Shown in pieces: positions 46,344-57,359 of a DNA stretch of 64,000 nt. Under the pieces are notes generated by a model. It saw only the letters and a list, made by a program, of their open reading frames with translations. It was not told where the DNA came from and did not search any database. Every line of letters starts with the position of its first letter. Position 1 is the stretch's first letter. The position numbers and the translations under genes are program-made. Source of the stretch: Burkholderiaceae bacterium (lineage in GTDB: Bacteria > Pseudomonadota > Gammaproteobacteria > Burkholderiales > Burkholderiaceae_B); NCBI GenBank assembly GCA_021208885.1, contig JAJOJF010000037.1, positions 1 through 64,000 of the forward strand. The letters are read 5' to 3'.

Positions 46344-48122
46344 GTGGTGGCTATTGCTAAATCCTTGCCTCGCCGTCAATTTGATGTGGTGGTGGTAGGC
46401 GCCGGTGGATCCGGCATGCGCTGTTCGTTGCAGCTCGCCCAGGCGGGTCTGTCAGTGGCAGTGTTGTCCAAAGTGTTCCCGACCCGTTCACACACGGTTG
46501 CGGCTCAAGGCGGTATTGGTGCTTCGCTCGGCAACATGAGTGAAGACAGTTGGTACTGGCACATGTACGACACCGTGAAGGGTTCCGACTGGCTCGGTGA
46601 TCAAGACGCGATCGAGTTCATGTGTCGTGAAGCGCCCAACGCCGTTTACGAGCTTGAGCACTTTGGCATGCCGTTTGACCGAAATCCAGACGGCACCATC
46701 TACCAGCGGCCATTCGGCGGGCACACTGCAAACTTCGGAGAAAAGCCAGTTCAGCGAGCCTGTGCGGCAGCCGACCGCACTGGTCACGCTTTGCTGCACA
46801 CGCTGTATCAGCGCAACGTTGCCGCGCGCACTCAGTTCTTTGTTGAGTGGATGGCGCTTGACCTGATTCGCAATGACGATGGCGACGTGCTTGGCGTGAC
46901 GGCTCTTGAAATGGAGACCGGTGATATTTATATCCTCGAAGCCAAGACCACAGTGCTTGCCACGGGTGGTGCTGGCCGGATTTGGGCTGCGTCGACCAAC
47001 GCCTTTATCAATACTGGCGACGGCATGGGCATGGCAGCGCGTGCAGGTATCGCTTTGCAGGATATGGAGTTCTGGCAGTTTCACCCCACAGGTGTGGCGG
47101 GTGCTGGCGTGCTCGTGACCGAAGGGGTGCGAGGCGAGGGCGGTATCCTGCTGAATAAGGATGGCGAGCGCTTCATGGAGCGTTATGCACCAACTTTGAA
47201 GGATCTGGCACCGCGTGACTTTGTGTCACGTTGTATGGACCAGGAGATCAAAGAAGGGCGTGGTTGTGGGCCGGATGGCAGTTACGTGGTTCTGAAGCTA
47301 GATCACTTGGGTGCTGACACCATCAACAAGCGTCTGCCGTCAATTCGTGAGATTGCGATCAAGTTCGCTAACGTTGATCCGATCCGTGAGCCGATTCCTG
47401 TTGTGCCGACCATCCACTATCAGATGGGTGGCGTGCCGGCGAACTACCACGGTCAGGTGGTTTCCTGGGAGAACGGGGAATCCAAAGTGGTCAATGGTCT
47501 TTACGCAATTGGTGAAGTGGCTGCTGTGTCGGTTCACGGAGCCAACCGTTTGGGCACAAACTCCTTGCTTGACCTGATCGTGTTCGGGCGGGCTGCTGGA
47601 AACCACATCGTTGAAGCACACCTCGAACGTCAGCATGCACACCAGCCACTGCCGCAAGAGTCGGTAGACAAATCTTTGGCTCGTTTCGATGAGCTTGAGT
47701 CACGTACAGCTGGCGAGAAAACCCAGGACGTGGGCAACGCGATTCGCCAGACCATGCAAAAGCACTGTGGCGTGTTCCGCACGCTAGATATGCTGAACGA
47801 GGGCTGCAATCTCATTGACGACCTGGCTCATCAAGTTGCCAATGTAGCCTATCAAGATAAGTCCAAGGTATTTAACACAGCTCGCATCGAAGCCCTTGAG
47901 CTGCAGAACATGATCGACGTGGCTCGTGCCACCATTCATTCGGCAGCTGCTCGTCATGAGAGCCGCGGGGCGCACGCCCTTGACGACTTCCCCGAGCGCA
48001 ATGATGAGGAATGGATCAAGCACACGCTTTGGTATTCAGAGGGCAACAAGCTCGATTACAAGCCGGTTCAGATGAAACCGCTGACCGTCGAGTCCTTCCC
48101 ACCCAAAGCCCGTACTTTCTGA
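46344..48122 (+). CDS. sdhA: Succinate dehydrogenase flavoprotein subunit
   Basis: Catalytic FAD subunit of complex II, 592 residues. The FAD motif VVVGAGGSGMR opens the protein, the covalent-FAD His lies in TRSHTVAAQGG (about residue 50), and the active-site region includes VRGEGGILLN and HGANRLGTNSLLDL. It has a GTG start with a G-rich ribosome binding site. Confidence 0.97.
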   Translation: MVAIAKSLPRRQFDVVVVGAGGSGMRCSLQLAQAGLSVAVLSKVFPTRSHTVAAQGGIGASLGNMSEDSWYWHMYDTVKGSDWLGDQDAIEFMCREAPNAVYELEHFGMPFDRNPDGTIYQRPFGGHTANFGEKPVQRACAAADRTGHALLHTLYQRNVAARTQFFVEWMALDLIRNDDGDVLGVTALEMETGDIYILEAKTTVLATGGAGRIWAASTNAFINTGDGMGMAARAGIALQDMEFWQFHPTGVAGAGVLVTEGVRGEGGILLNKDGERFMERYAPTLKDLAPRDFVSRCMDQEIKEGRGCGPDGSYVVLKLDHLGADTINKRLPSIREIAIKFANVDPIREPIPVVPTIHYQMGGVPANYHGQVVSWENGESKVVNGLYAIGEVAAVSVHGANRLGTNSLLDLIVFGRAAGNHIVEAHLERQHAHQPLPQESVDKSLARFDELESRTAGEKTQDVGNAIRQTMQKHCGVFRTLDMLNEGCNLIDDLAHQVANVAYQDKSKVFNTARIEALELQNMIDVARATIHSAAARHESRGAHALDDFPERNDEEWIKHTLWYSEGNKLDYKPVQMKPLTVESFPPKARTF

Positions 48123-48140
48123 TGAATCAGGGATGACATC

Positions 48141-48857
48141 ATGAGCACAAAACGCATCGTGAAATTTGAAATCTATCGCTACGATCCTGACAAAGACGAT
48201 CGTCCTTACATGCAAAAGCTAGAAGTTGAGCTGCAACCGACTGACAAGATGTTGCTAGATGCGCTAATTCGTATCAAGAGTGACGTCGATGACAGTTTGG
48301 CTTTGCGTCGTTCATGCCGCGAGGGCGTGTGTGGCTCTGACGCGATGAACATCAACGGCAAAAACGGACTGGCTTGTACGACCAATCTGCGTGAACTCAA
48401 AGAGCCGATCGTGTTGCGTCCATTGCCTGGCTTGCCGGTGATTCGCGACTTGATCGTCGACATGACGCATTTCTTTAATCAGTATCACTCGATCAAGCCT
48501 TATCTCATTAACGATACGCCACCGCCCGAGAAAGAGCGCTTGCAGTCGCCCGAGGCCCGTGAAGAGTTAAATGGTCTCTATGAGTGCATCCTGTGCGCGT
48601 GCTGCTCGACATCTTGCCCGTCGTTTTGGTGGAATCCGGATAAGTTTGTCGGTCCGGCAGGATTGTTGCAGGCATACCGTTTTATTGCCGATAGTCGTGA
48701 TCAGGCCACCGCAGAGCGTTTGGATAACCTCGAGGATCCATACCGCTTGTTTCGCTGCCACACTATCATGAACTGTGTGGACGTCTGTCCTAAGGGGTTA
48801 AACCCCACCAAGGCGATCGGCAAGATCAAGGAAATGCTTGTTCGCCGCACGGTATAG
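48141..48857 (+). CDS. sdhB: Succinate dehydrogenase iron-sulfur subunit
   Basis: A 238-residue electron-transfer subunit. The [2Fe-2S] cysteines are in [12 protein letters not shown] with a later LACTT, the [4Fe-4S] in [12 protein letters not shown], and the [3Fe-4S] in [17 protein letters not shown]. All cluster ligands are present. Confidence 0.97.
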   Translation: MSTKRIVKFEIYRYDPDKDDRPYMQKLEVELQPTDKMLLDALIRIKSDVDDSLALRRSCREGVCGSDAMNINGKNGLACTTNLRELKEPIVLRPLPGLPVIRDLIVDMTHFFNQYHSIKPYLINDTPPPEKERLQSPEAREELNGLYECILCACCSTSCPSFWWNPDKFVGPAGLLQAYRFIADSRDQATAERLDNLEDPYRLFRCHTIMNCVDVCPKGLNPTKAIGKIKEMLVRRTV

Positions 48858-48871
48858 TTGAGCGTCATCGA

Positions 48872-49132
48872 ATGAGTGACTTGACTGATCTTGAACGTAC
48901 CCGGCTGCGCTGGCGCGCCCGCCGGGGGCTTTTAGAAAATGACCTGATTATCACGCGTTTTCTGGATGCCAATGAGGACAAGTTGACCAACGCTGATGTC
49001 GACGGCTTGGCTATGTTGCTCGACTTGGGTGACAACGACCTGCTTGACATACTGCTGTCACGCAAAGAGCCGGATGGCTCGCTTGACTGCCCAGAGGTTC
49101 GCGATGTGCTGACTAGGATTCGTGCAGCGTGA
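48872..49132 (+). CDS. sdhE: Succinate dehydrogenase FAD assembly factor SdhE
   Basis: An 86-residue helical protein that promotes covalent flavinylation of SdhA. The conserved RGxxE motif is present as RRGLLENDL. It lies between sdhB and gltA, the usual place in this lineage. Confidence 0.93.
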   Translation: MSDLTDLERTRLRWRARRGLLENDLIITRFLDANEDKLTNADVDGLAMLLDLGDNDLLDILLSRKEPDGSLDCPEVRDVLTRIRAA

Positions 49133-49159
49133 GTCTCGTGTGAAACGAGGGAATATTTA

Positions 49160-50461
49160 ATGAAACTATCTGAAAACATGGCCACACTGTCGTTCTCTAA
49201 CGGTACGCCTTCTGTGGACCTGCCGGTTTATCAAGGCTCGGTTGGTCCTGATGTCCTTGATATCCGCAAGCTGTACGGCCAAACGGGTATGTTTACATAC
49301 GACCCAGGCTTTATGTCTACTGCGTCTTGTCAGTCTTCGATCACCTATATCGACGGCGACAAGGGTGAGTTGCTCTATCGCGGCTACCCGATTGAGCAGT
49401 TGGCAGTCAATTGCGATTTCATGGAAGTTTGCTATTTAATTTTGAATGGTGAATTGCCAAACGCCGAGCAGAAGGCTGATTTCGATCGTCAAGTGACTCT
49501 GCACACCATGGTCAATGAGCAAATGCAGTTCTTCATGCGCGGTTTCCGCCGTGATGCGCATCCGATGGCTGTGTTGACCGGTTTGGTCGGTGGTATGTCG
49601 GCTTTCTATCATGACTCAACCGACATCACCAATGAGCGGCACCGCCACATATCGGCGATTCGCCTGATCGCCAAGATGCCCACGCTTGTTGCGATGGCAT
49701 ACAAGTACACGGTTGGTCAACCCTACATTTATCCGCAAAACGACCTGAGCTACACGGGCAACTTTTTGCGCATGATGTTCGCCACGCCTTGCGAACCTTA
49801 TGTAGTCAATGATGTGGTTGAGCGCGCGCTCGATCGCATCTTCATCTTGCACGCTGACCACGAACAAAACGCTTCAACCTCAACGGTGCGTCTTTGCGGT
49901 TCATCGGGCACTAACCCTTTTGCTGCGATCGCCGCTGGGGTCGCTTGCCTGTGGGGCCCTGCTCACGGTGGGGCAAACGAGGCTTGCCTGAATATGCTTG
50001 AAGAGCTTCAAGCCAACGGTGGTGTCGAGAAGGTTGGCGAGTTCATGGAGAAGGTCAAAGACAAGAACTCCGGCGTTCGCCTCATGGGCTTTGGTCATCG
50101 TGTCTACAAGAACTATGACCCACGCGCCAAACTGATGCAGCAGACTTGCAAGGAGGTACTCGGCGCTTTGGGCCTTGAGAAAGATCCCTTGTTCAAACTG
50201 GCCATGGAGCTAGAGCGCATCGCGCTTGAGGACCAGTACTTTGTTGATCGCAAACTGTATCCGAACGTTGACTTCTACTCGGGTATTGTTCAACGTGCCA
50301 TCGGCATTCCAACGGCATTGTTTACAGCAATTTTTGCATTAGCTCGCACGGTTGGCTGGATTGCACAGTGGAACGAAATGTTGTCCGACCCTGAGTACAA
50401 AATTGGCCGTCCGCGCCAGCTCTACACGGGTTACAGCGCACGCAACTACAAAAAAGCCTGA
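49160..50461 (+). CDS. gltA: Citrate synthase
   Basis: A 433-residue type II (hexameric, Gram-negative) citrate synthase. Active-site residues are visible: His in [12 protein letters not shown], His in [15 protein letters not shown], and Asp in the PNVDFYSG segment. The N-terminal domain with the Cys-containing [16 protein letters not shown] segment is typical. Entry enzyme of the TCA cycle, last gene of the sdh-gltA unit, followed by a bidirectional terminator. Confidence 0.97.
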   Translation: MKLSENMATLSFSNGTPSVDLPVYQGSVGPDVLDIRKLYGQTGMFTYDPGFMSTASCQSSITYIDGDKGELLYRGYPIEQLAVNCDFMEVCYLILNGELPNAEQKADFDRQVTLHTMVNEQMQFFMRGFRRDAHPMAVLTGLVGGMSAFYHDSTDITNERHRHISAIRLIAKMPTLVAMAYKYTVGQPYIYPQNDLSYTGNFLRMMFATPCEPYVVNDVVERALDRIFILHADHEQNASTSTVRLCGSSGTNPFAAIAAGVACLWGPAHGGANEACLNMLEELQANGGVEKVGEFMEKVKDKNSGVRLMGFGHRVYKNYDPRAKLMQQTCKEVLGALGLEKDPLFKLAMELERIALEDQYFVDRKLYPNVDFYSGIVQRAIGIPTALFTAIFALARTVGWIAQWNEMLSDPEYKIGRPRQLYTGYSARNYKKA

Positions 50462-50505
50462 GTCAACCGTTGTCCTAATAGCTCGAAATTGAGCATTACT
50501 ACTCC

Positions 50506-50540
50506 AAAAACAAACGCCGCATCATGCGGCGTTTGTTTTT
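50506..50540. terminator. Bidirectional terminator between gltA and maeB
   Basis: A 15-bp perfect stem AAAAACAAACGCCGC / GCGGCGTTTGTTTTT with an ATCAT loop gives U-tracts for both convergent transcripts. Confidence 0.9.
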
Positions 50541-50554
50541 AGGATTGAGGGTTT

Positions 50555-52837
50555 CTAGCCCCTTGATTCCATCTGAGCGTTGACCACAGCCAGTGCAGTC
50601 ATGTTGATGATGCGACGTACCGTCGAGCTGTTGGTCAGGATATGCACCGGCCTGGCTGCGCCGAGCAAGATGGGTCCGATCGCGACGCCATTACTGCCTG
50701 TCATTTTCAACAAGTTGTAGGTGACGTTGCCAGTGTCGATGTTTGGCATGATCAAAAGGTTGGCGGGCCCATTCAAAGTCGAGTCTGGGAAGTTGGACTT
50801 CAGAATTGATTCCGACAACGCTGAGTCAGCCTGCATTTCGCCGTCGACATTCAGTTCAGGCGCGCGCTCGAGCAAGATTTGACGAGCTTGCGCCATTTTT
50901 CTGGCTGACGCGCTGGTGCGGCTGCCAAAGTTCGAGTGTGAAATCAAGGCAACTTTTGGCTCGATCCCGAAACGCTGTACTTCTTGGGCAGCTTGAATGG
51001 TCATGTCAGCGATTTGCTCAGCTGTTGGATCCTCATTGACATGCGTATCGCAAATGAAGAGTGTTTGTTCAGGCAGCATAAGGACGTTCATGGCAGCGTA
51101 AGTTTGCACGCCAGGCTTCAAGCCGATGACTTCATCGATATATTTAAGCTGATTGTCAAACCGGCTGCCGATGCCGCAAATCATGGCGTCGGCGTCGCCG
51201 CGTTGCATCAACATGACACCGATCAGCGTGTTGTGTTTGCGTATCATCGCTTTGGCAATCGTGGGTGTCACGCCATGGCGCGCGCGTAGTTTGTAGTACG
51301 CGTTCCAGCTTTCATGAAAGCGCTCGTCATCCTCGGGGTTGACGATATCGAATGCATCACCAGCCTTCATGCGCAGAGCAAGTTTTTGAATACGCATTTC
51401 GATCACAGAAGGGCGTCCAATAAGAATTGGACGGGCGATTTTTTCATCGATCGCTGTTTGGGCAGCGCGCAACACCCGCTCGTCTTCGCCGTCGGCATAC
51501 AACACTCGCTTAGGATCTTGGCGTGCCTGGTGAAAGACAGGGCGCATGATCTGACCTGAATGATAGACCTGAGACTGCAGCTTATGCTTATAGGCCTCAA
51601 TGTCTTCTATCGGACGCAAAGCAACACCCGACTCGGCTGCCGCCTGAGCCACAGCGGGTGCGATTGTGACGATCAGGCGTGGATCAAAGGGTTTGGGAAT
51701 GATGTATTCAGGCCCAAAACTTAAGTCCTGACCTTGGTAGGCCTGAGCGACCTCATCGGTTTGCTCAGCTTGGGCCAGATCGGCAATCGCCTTGACGCAT
51801 GCCAACTTCATTTCTTCAGTGATACGGGTGGCACCGCAATCCAAAGCTCCCCGAAAAATAAAAGGGAAGCAAAGTACGTTATTGACCTGGTTGGGGAAGT
51901 CAGAGCGACCCGTGGCGATAATGCAGTCTGGCCGGGCTTGCTTGGCAAGTTCCGGTCGGATTTCCGGGTCTGGGTTGGCCAACGCCAATATAAGTGGCTG
52001 TGTGCCCATGCTCTTAACCATGTCGCCCGTTAGCACGTCTTTGGTGGAACACCCCAGGAAGACGTCGGCGTTTTTACAGGCATCAGCCAAGGTTCGCATG
52101 TCAGTCTGGCGAGCGTAGCGGGCTTTGTTGGCCTCCATCTTCTCGTCACGCCCCTCCCAGATTACGCCACGTGAGTCGCAGACCACGATGTTTTCTTTTT
52201 TCATGCCCAGATCAACCAGAAGGTCCAGGCATGCGATGGCAGCTGCGCCGGCGCCCGAGCACACAAGCTTGACTGATTCAATCGGCTTGCCCACGAGTTG
52301 CAGGCCGTTCATGATGGCCGCTGACGAGATAATGGCTGTACCGTGTTGGTCATCGTGAAAGACTGGAATTTTGAGGCGCTCGCGCAGCTTCTGCTCAATA
52401 TAGAAGCACTCGGGTGCCTTGATGTCCTCCAGATTGATACCGCCAAGCGTTGGCTCGAGTGCTGCGATGATGTCGACGAGCTTGTCCGGGTCTGTCTCGT
52501 TTAGCTCTATGTCAAACACGTCGATATTGGCAAATTTCTTGAACAGACAGCCCTTGCCCTCCATCACCGGCTTGGAGGCTAGCGCGCCTATGTTGCCTAA
52601 ACCCAACACGGCCGTGCCATTGCTAATGACGCCAACCAGATTCGCGCGCGAGGTGTACTTGGCTGCAGCATCATCGCCCTCGTTGTGAATAGCCATGCAA
52701 GCGGCAGCCACACCCGGCGAATAGGCTAGCGACAGGTCGAACTGGTTTGATAGAGGCTTGGTCGGCGTGACTGAAATCTTTCCTGGGCGGGGATGCGCAT
52801 GGTAATCGAGGGCTAGTTGGGTCAAGTCTTGATTCAT
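50555..52837 (-). CDS. maeB: NADP-dependent malic enzyme (MaeB type)
   Basis: A 760-residue fusion. Residues about 1-430 are the malic enzyme ([36 protein letters not shown]). Residues about 440-760 are a phosphotransacetylase-like regulatory domain ([20 protein letters not shown]). The enzyme decarboxylates malate to pyruvate, balancing TCA intermediates; the C-terminal domain is regulatory rather than catalytic in studied relatives. It converges on gltA and is divergent from sucA. Confidence 0.95.
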   Translation of the reverse strand: MNQDLTQLALDYHAHPRPGKISVTPTKPLSNQFDLSLAYSPGVAAACMAIHNEGDDAAAKYTSRANLVGVISNGTAVLGLGNIGALASKPVMEGKGCLFKKFANIDVFDIELNETDPDKLVDIIAALEPTLGGINLEDIKAPECFYIEQKLRERLKIPVFHDDQHGTAIISSAAIMNGLQLVGKPIESVKLVCSGAGAAAIACLDLLVDLGMKKENIVVCDSRGVIWEGRDEKMEANKARYARQTDMRTLADACKNADVFLGCSTKDVLTGDMVKSMGTQPLILALANPDPEIRPELAKQARPDCIIATGRSDFPNQVNNVLCFPFIFRGALDCGATRITEEMKLACVKAIADLAQAEQTDEVAQAYQGQDLSFGPEYIIPKPFDPRLIVTIAPAVAQAAAESGVALRPIEDIEAYKHKLQSQVYHSGQIMRPVFHQARQDPKRVLYADGEDERVLRAAQTAIDEKIARPILIGRPSVIEMRIQKLALRMKAGDAFDIVNPEDDERFHESWNAYYKLRARHGVTPTIAKAMIRKHNTLIGVMLMQRGDADAMICGIGSRFDNQLKYIDEVIGLKPGVQTYAAMNVLMLPEQTLFICDTHVNEDPTAEQIADMTIQAAQEVQRFGIEPKVALISHSNFGSRTSASARKMAQARQILLERAPELNVDGEMQADSALSESILKSNFPDSTLNGPANLLIMPNIDTGNVTYNLLKMTGSNGVAIGPILLGAARPVHILTNSSTVRRIINMTALAVVNAQMESRG

Positions 52838-53186
52838 TTGGTTGCTCTTTTGTTGGTCTGATGAAACAACACGACATCAGCCCCGCATCGCTTAATCGAG
52901 GCTGACAAGGTTCTGGTTTTGTTCTTCAAGCTTACCGGTTTGAGTCGGCAATTTGTGAAGAGAAGACCGACTTTCGATGTCGCAGTGCAGCATCGAATTG
53001 GTCTCTTTTTTGAAAAATATTCAATGTGTATGCGTCTAATCAAGGTCCTTGCGTTACACTTGCAGACATGGCTGTCAAGGCTATAAAGCTGCCTTTCGCC
53101 CTGCTATCCGCCAATCGGTGAAGCCGACCAAGCGGAAGGTTCCCTGCATCGTTTTCGGGTGAAGCACCCGGTTAGGTGAAGCGTCC
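52838..53186. promoter_or_regulatory. Divergent maeB/sucA intergenic region
   Basis: This is the only gene-free stretch longer than 300 bases (349). A candidate rightward promoter is TTGCAG (53060-53065) with TATAAA (53082-53087), 16 bases apart. The last ~95 bases are structured leader (see next entry). The leftward maeB promoter is not obvious. No open frame in it looks like a gene. Confidence 0.55.
53093..53186 (+). ncRNA. Structured 5' leader of sucA, candidate sucA RNA motif
   Basis: Contains an outer helix TCCGC/GCGGA (53107-53111 with 53132-53136) enclosing hairpin TCGG-TGAAG-CCGA. A second hairpin, CGGGTG-AAG-CACCCG, lies at 53156-53170. The word GGTGAAGC occurs three times (53117, 53158, 53175), the last being the Shine-Dalgarno of sucA. 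CTTTCGCC (53093-53100) can pair with each copy over seven positions. A cis-regulatory sucA RNA motif overlapping the Shine-Dalgarno is known in Burkholderiales. Identity is by position and structure, not by a covariance-model search. Confidence 0.55.
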
Positions 53187-56054
53187 ATGTCCTCGCACGT
53201 TGAAGCATTTCAAAATTCCTACCTATTTGGCGGTAATGCGCCTTACGTAGAAGAACTCTACGAGTCTTATCTAAACAATCCAAACGCAGTTCCTGATAAT
53301 TGGCGAGCGTATTTCGACCAGTTGCAAAACCTGCCTGCCACCGATGGCCAGATGCAGACTCGCGACTTGCCGCATGCACCCATCATCGAGACATTTGCAC
53401 AACGAGCCCGTCAGGGCTCGTCGTCCATGGGTGCGCAGAAAGTCGATTTGACGGTTGCATCCAAACAACTGCATGTTCAGTCCCTTATTGCCGCATACCG
53501 GTCACTAGGCTCGCGCTGGGCTGATCTTGATCCGCTAAAGCTTCACGACCGCGATGACATCCCAGAGCTTGATCCTGCTTTTTATGGGTTGACCGATCTG
53601 GACATGGATCAGGAGTTTTCTGCCACAAATACTTACTTCACGTCTGACAGCACGATGACGTTGCGTCAGATTATCCACGCGCTAAAGGACACATACTGCC
53701 GCTCGATTGGTGCTGAGTTCATGCACTGTTCTGATCCGGTGGTCAAACGCTGGATCCAGGAGCGTCTTGAATCGACTCGCAGTGCACCGGTGCTGCCCAA
53801 TGAGGTCAAGCGCAACATATTGCAACAATTGACCGAAGCTGAAGGCCTTGAGCGCTTTCTGCATACCAAATATGTTGGGCAAAAACGCTTCTCGCTCGAA
53901 GGCGGCGAGAGCTTTATCGCATCGATGGACGAATTGGTTAACCATTCCGGTGAATGCGGCATTCAGGAAATTGTGGTTGGCATGGCGCACCGGGGGCGCT
54001 TGAATGTGCTGGTCAATATCATGGGCAAGATGCCTGGCGATTTGTTTGCCGAGTTCGAAGGCAAGCATGCCGAGGGCTTGAGTGACGGCGATGTGAAATA
54101 CCACAACGGCTTCTCGAGTGATTTGTCCACCCGTGGTGGCCCAGTCCACTTGTCGCTCGCTTTCAATCCTTCGCACCTTGAGATCGTTAATCCTGTGGTT
54201 GAGGGTAGCGTGCGGGCGCGTCAAGAACGCCGAGGCGATGAGCAGGGCAAGCAAGTGTTGGGTGTGTTGGTGCACGGTGACGCAGCGTTTGCTGGTCAAG
54301 GCGTGGTCATGGAGACGCTGAACCTGGCGATGACGCGCGGCTACGGTACCGGCGGTACGGTTCATCTAGTGATCAACAACCAGATCGGCTTTACCACGTC
54401 TGATCCGCGAGACAAGGGCTCGACCATTTATTGCACCGATGTAGTCAAGATGATTGAAGCGCCTGTGTTTCACGTTAATGGCGATGATCCTGAGGCCGTC
54501 GTGTTTGCGACACGCTTGGCGCTTGATTACCGGATGGCTTTCGGCCGCGATGTGGTGGTGGATATTGTTTGTTTCCGTAAACTCGGTCACAACGAACAAG
54601 ACACGCCATCACTGACCCAGCCGCTCATGTACAAGCGTATTGGGCAGCACCCGGGCACTCGCAAGCTGTACGCTGACAAGCTAACGGCTCAGGGCGTTCT
54701 GGCCGAAGGCGAGGGCGATGAGATGGTCAAGGCCTATCGTCAGTATATGGAAGACGGTCGCCGCACTATTGAGCCGGTGCTGACTGATTACAAGAGCAAG
54801 TATGCGATTGACTGGTCGCCGTACCTTGGCGCCAAGTGGACCGATCAGGCTGATACCGGTGTGCCTTTGGCAGAGCTTAAGCGCATTGGCGAGCGGATCA
54901 CGATGGTGCCGGAAGGCTTTACGCCTCATCCCCTCGTTAACAAGCTTTTGAATGACCGGCGCGCCATGGCCGCTGGTGATTTGAACCTGGATTGGGGCAT
55001 GGGTGAGCACCTCGCGTTTGCGACGCTGGTAGCATCGGGCTATGCCGTACGTATTACCGGTCAGGATTCAGGGCGGGGTACCTTCACCCACCGCCATGCG
55101 GTATTGCATGACCAAAACCGTGCCCGTTGGAATGATGGCACTTATGTCCCGCTACAAAACGTGGTTGAAGGCCAGGCACCTTTTACGGTGATTGACTCGG
55201 TTTTGTCGGAAGAGGCTGTGCTCGGGTTCGAGTATGGCTACTCTTGTGCGGATCCCAACACCCTGACTATCTGGGAAGCGCAGTTTGGAGACTTCGTCAA
55301 CGGTGCTCAAGTGGTGATTGACCAGTTCATCGTTTCAGGCGAAGCCAAGTGGGGTCGGCAGTCTGGCTTGACGCTGATGTTGCCCCACGGCTACGAGGGC
55401 CAAGGTCCAGAACATTCTTCGGCTCGCATTGAGCGGTTCTTGCAGTTGTGTGCTGACAATAACATCCAGGTGGTTCAGCCAACCAATGCAGCGCAGATTT
55501 TTCATCTTTTGCGTCGCCAGATGATCCGTCAGTTCCGTAAGCCTTTGGTCATCATGACGCCTAAGTCCCTGCTCAGAAACAAGGACGCCGGCTCCCCATT
55601 GAAGGATTTGGCTTCGTCACGGTTTAAGCCGGTGATTGGCGAAGTTAATGAGTCCATCGATCCTGCGTCGGTCAAGCGCGTGCTGGTTTGTTCGGGCAAG
55701 GTGTATTACGACTTGGTCAACGCCCGTACAGAGCGTGAAGCTAACAACGTCGCCATCTTGCGCGTTGAGCAACTCTATCCATTTGCTCACAAAACCTTCG
55801 ATGCCGAGTTGCGCAAGTACAGCAAGGCCACCGAAGTTGTTTGGGTGCAGGATGAGCCGCAAAACCAGGGGCCGTGGTTCTATGTTGAGCATCATCTCTA
55901 CGAGAATCTTGTCAAGGGTCAGAAGCTTGCCTATGCCGGTCGTGCGGCTTCTGCATCGCCGGCGGTGGGTTATATGGCCAAGCACATTGAACAACAAAAG
56001 GCGTTGATCGATCAGGCGTTTGGGCGGATCAAGTCGTTTGTGTTGAGTAAATAA
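53187..56054 (+). CDS. sucA: 2-oxoglutarate dehydrogenase E1 component
   Basis: A 955-residue thiamine-diphosphate enzyme that decarboxylates 2-oxoglutarate in the OGDH complex. The N-terminal FQNSYLFGGNAPYVEELYE segment is the E2-binding region. Also visible are the ThDP-site GMAHRGRLNVL and GDAAFAGQGVV, and the transketolase domain with DSGRGTFTHRH. ATG 53187 follows AGGTGAAG. It heads sucA-sucB-lpd. Confidence 0.97.
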   Translation: MSSHVEAFQNSYLFGGNAPYVEELYESYLNNPNAVPDNWRAYFDQLQNLPATDGQMQTRDLPHAPIIETFAQRARQGSSSMGAQKVDLTVASKQLHVQSLIAAYRSLGSRWADLDPLKLHDRDDIPELDPAFYGLTDLDMDQEFSATNTYFTSDSTMTLRQIIHALKDTYCRSIGAEFMHCSDPVVKRWIQERLESTRSAPVLPNEVKRNILQQLTEAEGLERFLHTKYVGQKRFSLEGGESFIASMDELVNHSGECGIQEIVVGMAHRGRLNVLVNIMGKMPGDLFAEFEGKHAEGLSDGDVKYHNGFSSDLSTRGGPVHLSLAFNPSHLEIVNPVVEGSVRARQERRGDEQGKQVLGVLVHGDAAFAGQGVVMETLNLAMTRGYGTGGTVHLVINNQIGFTTSDPRDKGSTIYCTDVVKMIEAPVFHVNGDDPEAVVFATRLALDYRMAFGRDVVVDIVCFRKLGHNEQDTPSLTQPLMYKRIGQHPGTRKLYADKLTAQGVLAEGEGDEMVKAYRQYMEDGRRTIEPVLTDYKSKYAIDWSPYLGAKWTDQADTGVPLAELKRIGERITMVPEGFTPHPLVNKLLNDRRAMAAGDLNLDWGMGEHLAFATLVASGYAVRITGQDSGRGTFTHRHAVLHDQNRARWNDGTYVPLQNVVEGQAPFTVIDSVLSEEAVLGFEYGYSCADPNTLTIWEAQFGDFVNGAQVVIDQFIVSGEAKWGRQSGLTLMLPHGYEGQGPEHSSARIERFLQLCADNNIQVVQPTNAAQIFHLLRRQMIRQFRKPLVIMTPKSLLRNKDAGSPLKDLASSRFKPVIGEVNESIDPASVKRVLVCSGKVYYDLVNARTEREANNVAILRVEQLYPFAHKTFDAELRKYSKATEVVWVQDEPQNQGPWFYVEHHLYENLVKGQKLAYAGRAASASPAVGYMAKHIEQQKALIDQAFGRIKSFVLSK

Positions 56055-56118
56055 GCAGGCCGCTAGTTTGGCAAACGATCGTGAAGTTTTTTTGAATTGA
56101 CATTTACGGAAATCAGAC

Positions 56119-57348
56119 ATGTCTATATCAGAGGTAGTGGTACCCCAACTGTCCGAGTCGGTTTCGGAAGCGACCTTGTTGAACTGGAAAAAACAACCAG
56201 GCCAAGCAGTGTCAGCTGACGAGATTTTGATTGAAGTTGAAACAGACAAGGTGGTGCTTGAAGTGCCCGCACCGGCTTCGGGTGTGTTGACTGAAATTGT
56301 TAAGCCCGATGGCAGCACCGTGACGTCTGGCGAATTGCTGGCCAAGATCGATACAGCTGCTCAAGCTAGCGCCGCAGCTGCTAAGCCTGCTGCTGCATCA
56401 GCCGCTGAACCTGCCGCTGCCCCAGTGGCAGCGGTTTCAGCAGCTGCACCAGCATCAACGGGTGCCGCTGGTGTGGCTTCGCCTGCTGCAAACAAGATTC
56501 TGGCAGAAAAGGGCATGACGGCAGAAGGCATGATGGGTTCCGGTCGTGATGGGCGTGTAACCAAGGCTGATGCCATGGCAGCGCAGCCAAAAGCGGCAGC
56601 AGCGGTATCGGCTGCGCCTGTGCCAGCAATGACGGCATCTCTTGATGGACGCCCCGAGCAGCGTGTGCCGATGAGTCGGTTGCGTGCACGGGTGGCAGAG
56701 CGCCTGTTGCAGTCCCAACAGGAAAACGCCATCCTGACTACGTTTAACGAAGTCAATATGCAGGGCGTGATTGACTTGCGTAATCGTTACAAGGACAAGT
56801 TTGAGAAAGAGCATGGCGTGAAGCTCGGTTTCATGTCTTTCTTTGTCAAGGCCGCTGTGGCTGCTTTGAAGCGCTATCCGGTGGTCAATGCTTCGGTCGA
56901 CGGCAAAGACATCATCTATCACGGTTACTTTGATATTGGCATTGCGGTGGGTAGCCCGCGTGGACTGGTGGTGCCAATTTTGCGTAATGCCGACCAGATG
57001 ACAATTGCCGATATTGAAAAAGCGATTGCTGACTTTGGCAAGCGTGCGGCAGACGGCAAGCTTGGCATTGAAGAAATGACTGGGGGCACCTTCTCGATTT
57101 CTAACGGTGGCGTTTTTGGGTCAATGTTGTCTACCCCGATTATCAATCCACCGCAGTCAGCGATTCTCGGCATTCACGCCACCAAAGAGCGTGCAGTGGT
57201 CGAGAATGGCCAAATCGTGATTCGGCCGATGAACTATCTCGCGCTGTCCTATGACCATCGGATTATCGATGGCCGTGAGGCTGTTTTGTCGCTGGTGGCG
57301 ATGAAGGAAGCGCTTGAGGATCCGCAGCGTTTGTTGCTTGATATTTAA
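56119..57348 (+). CDS. sucB: Dihydrolipoyl succinyltransferase (OGDH E2)
   Basis: A 409-residue E2 core. The lipoyl domain carries the lipoylated Lys44 in [10 protein letters not shown] long Ala/Pro-rich linker (about 80-120) precedes the peripheral-subunit-binding domain ([14 protein letters not shown]). The catalytic acyltransferase domain ends with the active-site [13 protein letters not shown] single lipoyl domain is typical of OGDH E2. Confidence 0.97.
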   Translation: MSISEVVVPQLSESVSEATLLNWKKQPGQAVSADEILIEVETDKVVLEVPAPASGVLTEIVKPDGSTVTSGELLAKIDTAAQASAAAAKPAAASAAEPAAAPVAAVSAAAPASTGAAGVASPAANKILAEKGMTAEGMMGSGRDGRVTKADAMAAQPKAAAAVSAAPVPAMTASLDGRPEQRVPMSRLRARVAERLLQSQQENAILTTFNEVNMQGVIDLRNRYKDKFEKEHGVKLGFMSFFVKAAVAALKRYPVVNASVDGKDIIYHGYFDIGIAVGSPRGLVVPILRNADQMTIADIEKAIADFGKRAADGKLGIEEMTGGTFSISNGGVFGSMLSTPIINPPQSAILGIHATKERAVVENGQIVIRPMNYLALSYDHRIIDGREAVLSLVAMKEALEDPQRLLLDI

Positions 57349-57359
57349 ACGGAAGATCA

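Noticed and set aside
53117-53182. The three GGTGAAGC copies as iterons or a CRISPR-like array
   Set aside because: The units are only 8 bases with irregular spacing, and they lie in an mRNA leader where pairing explains them better.
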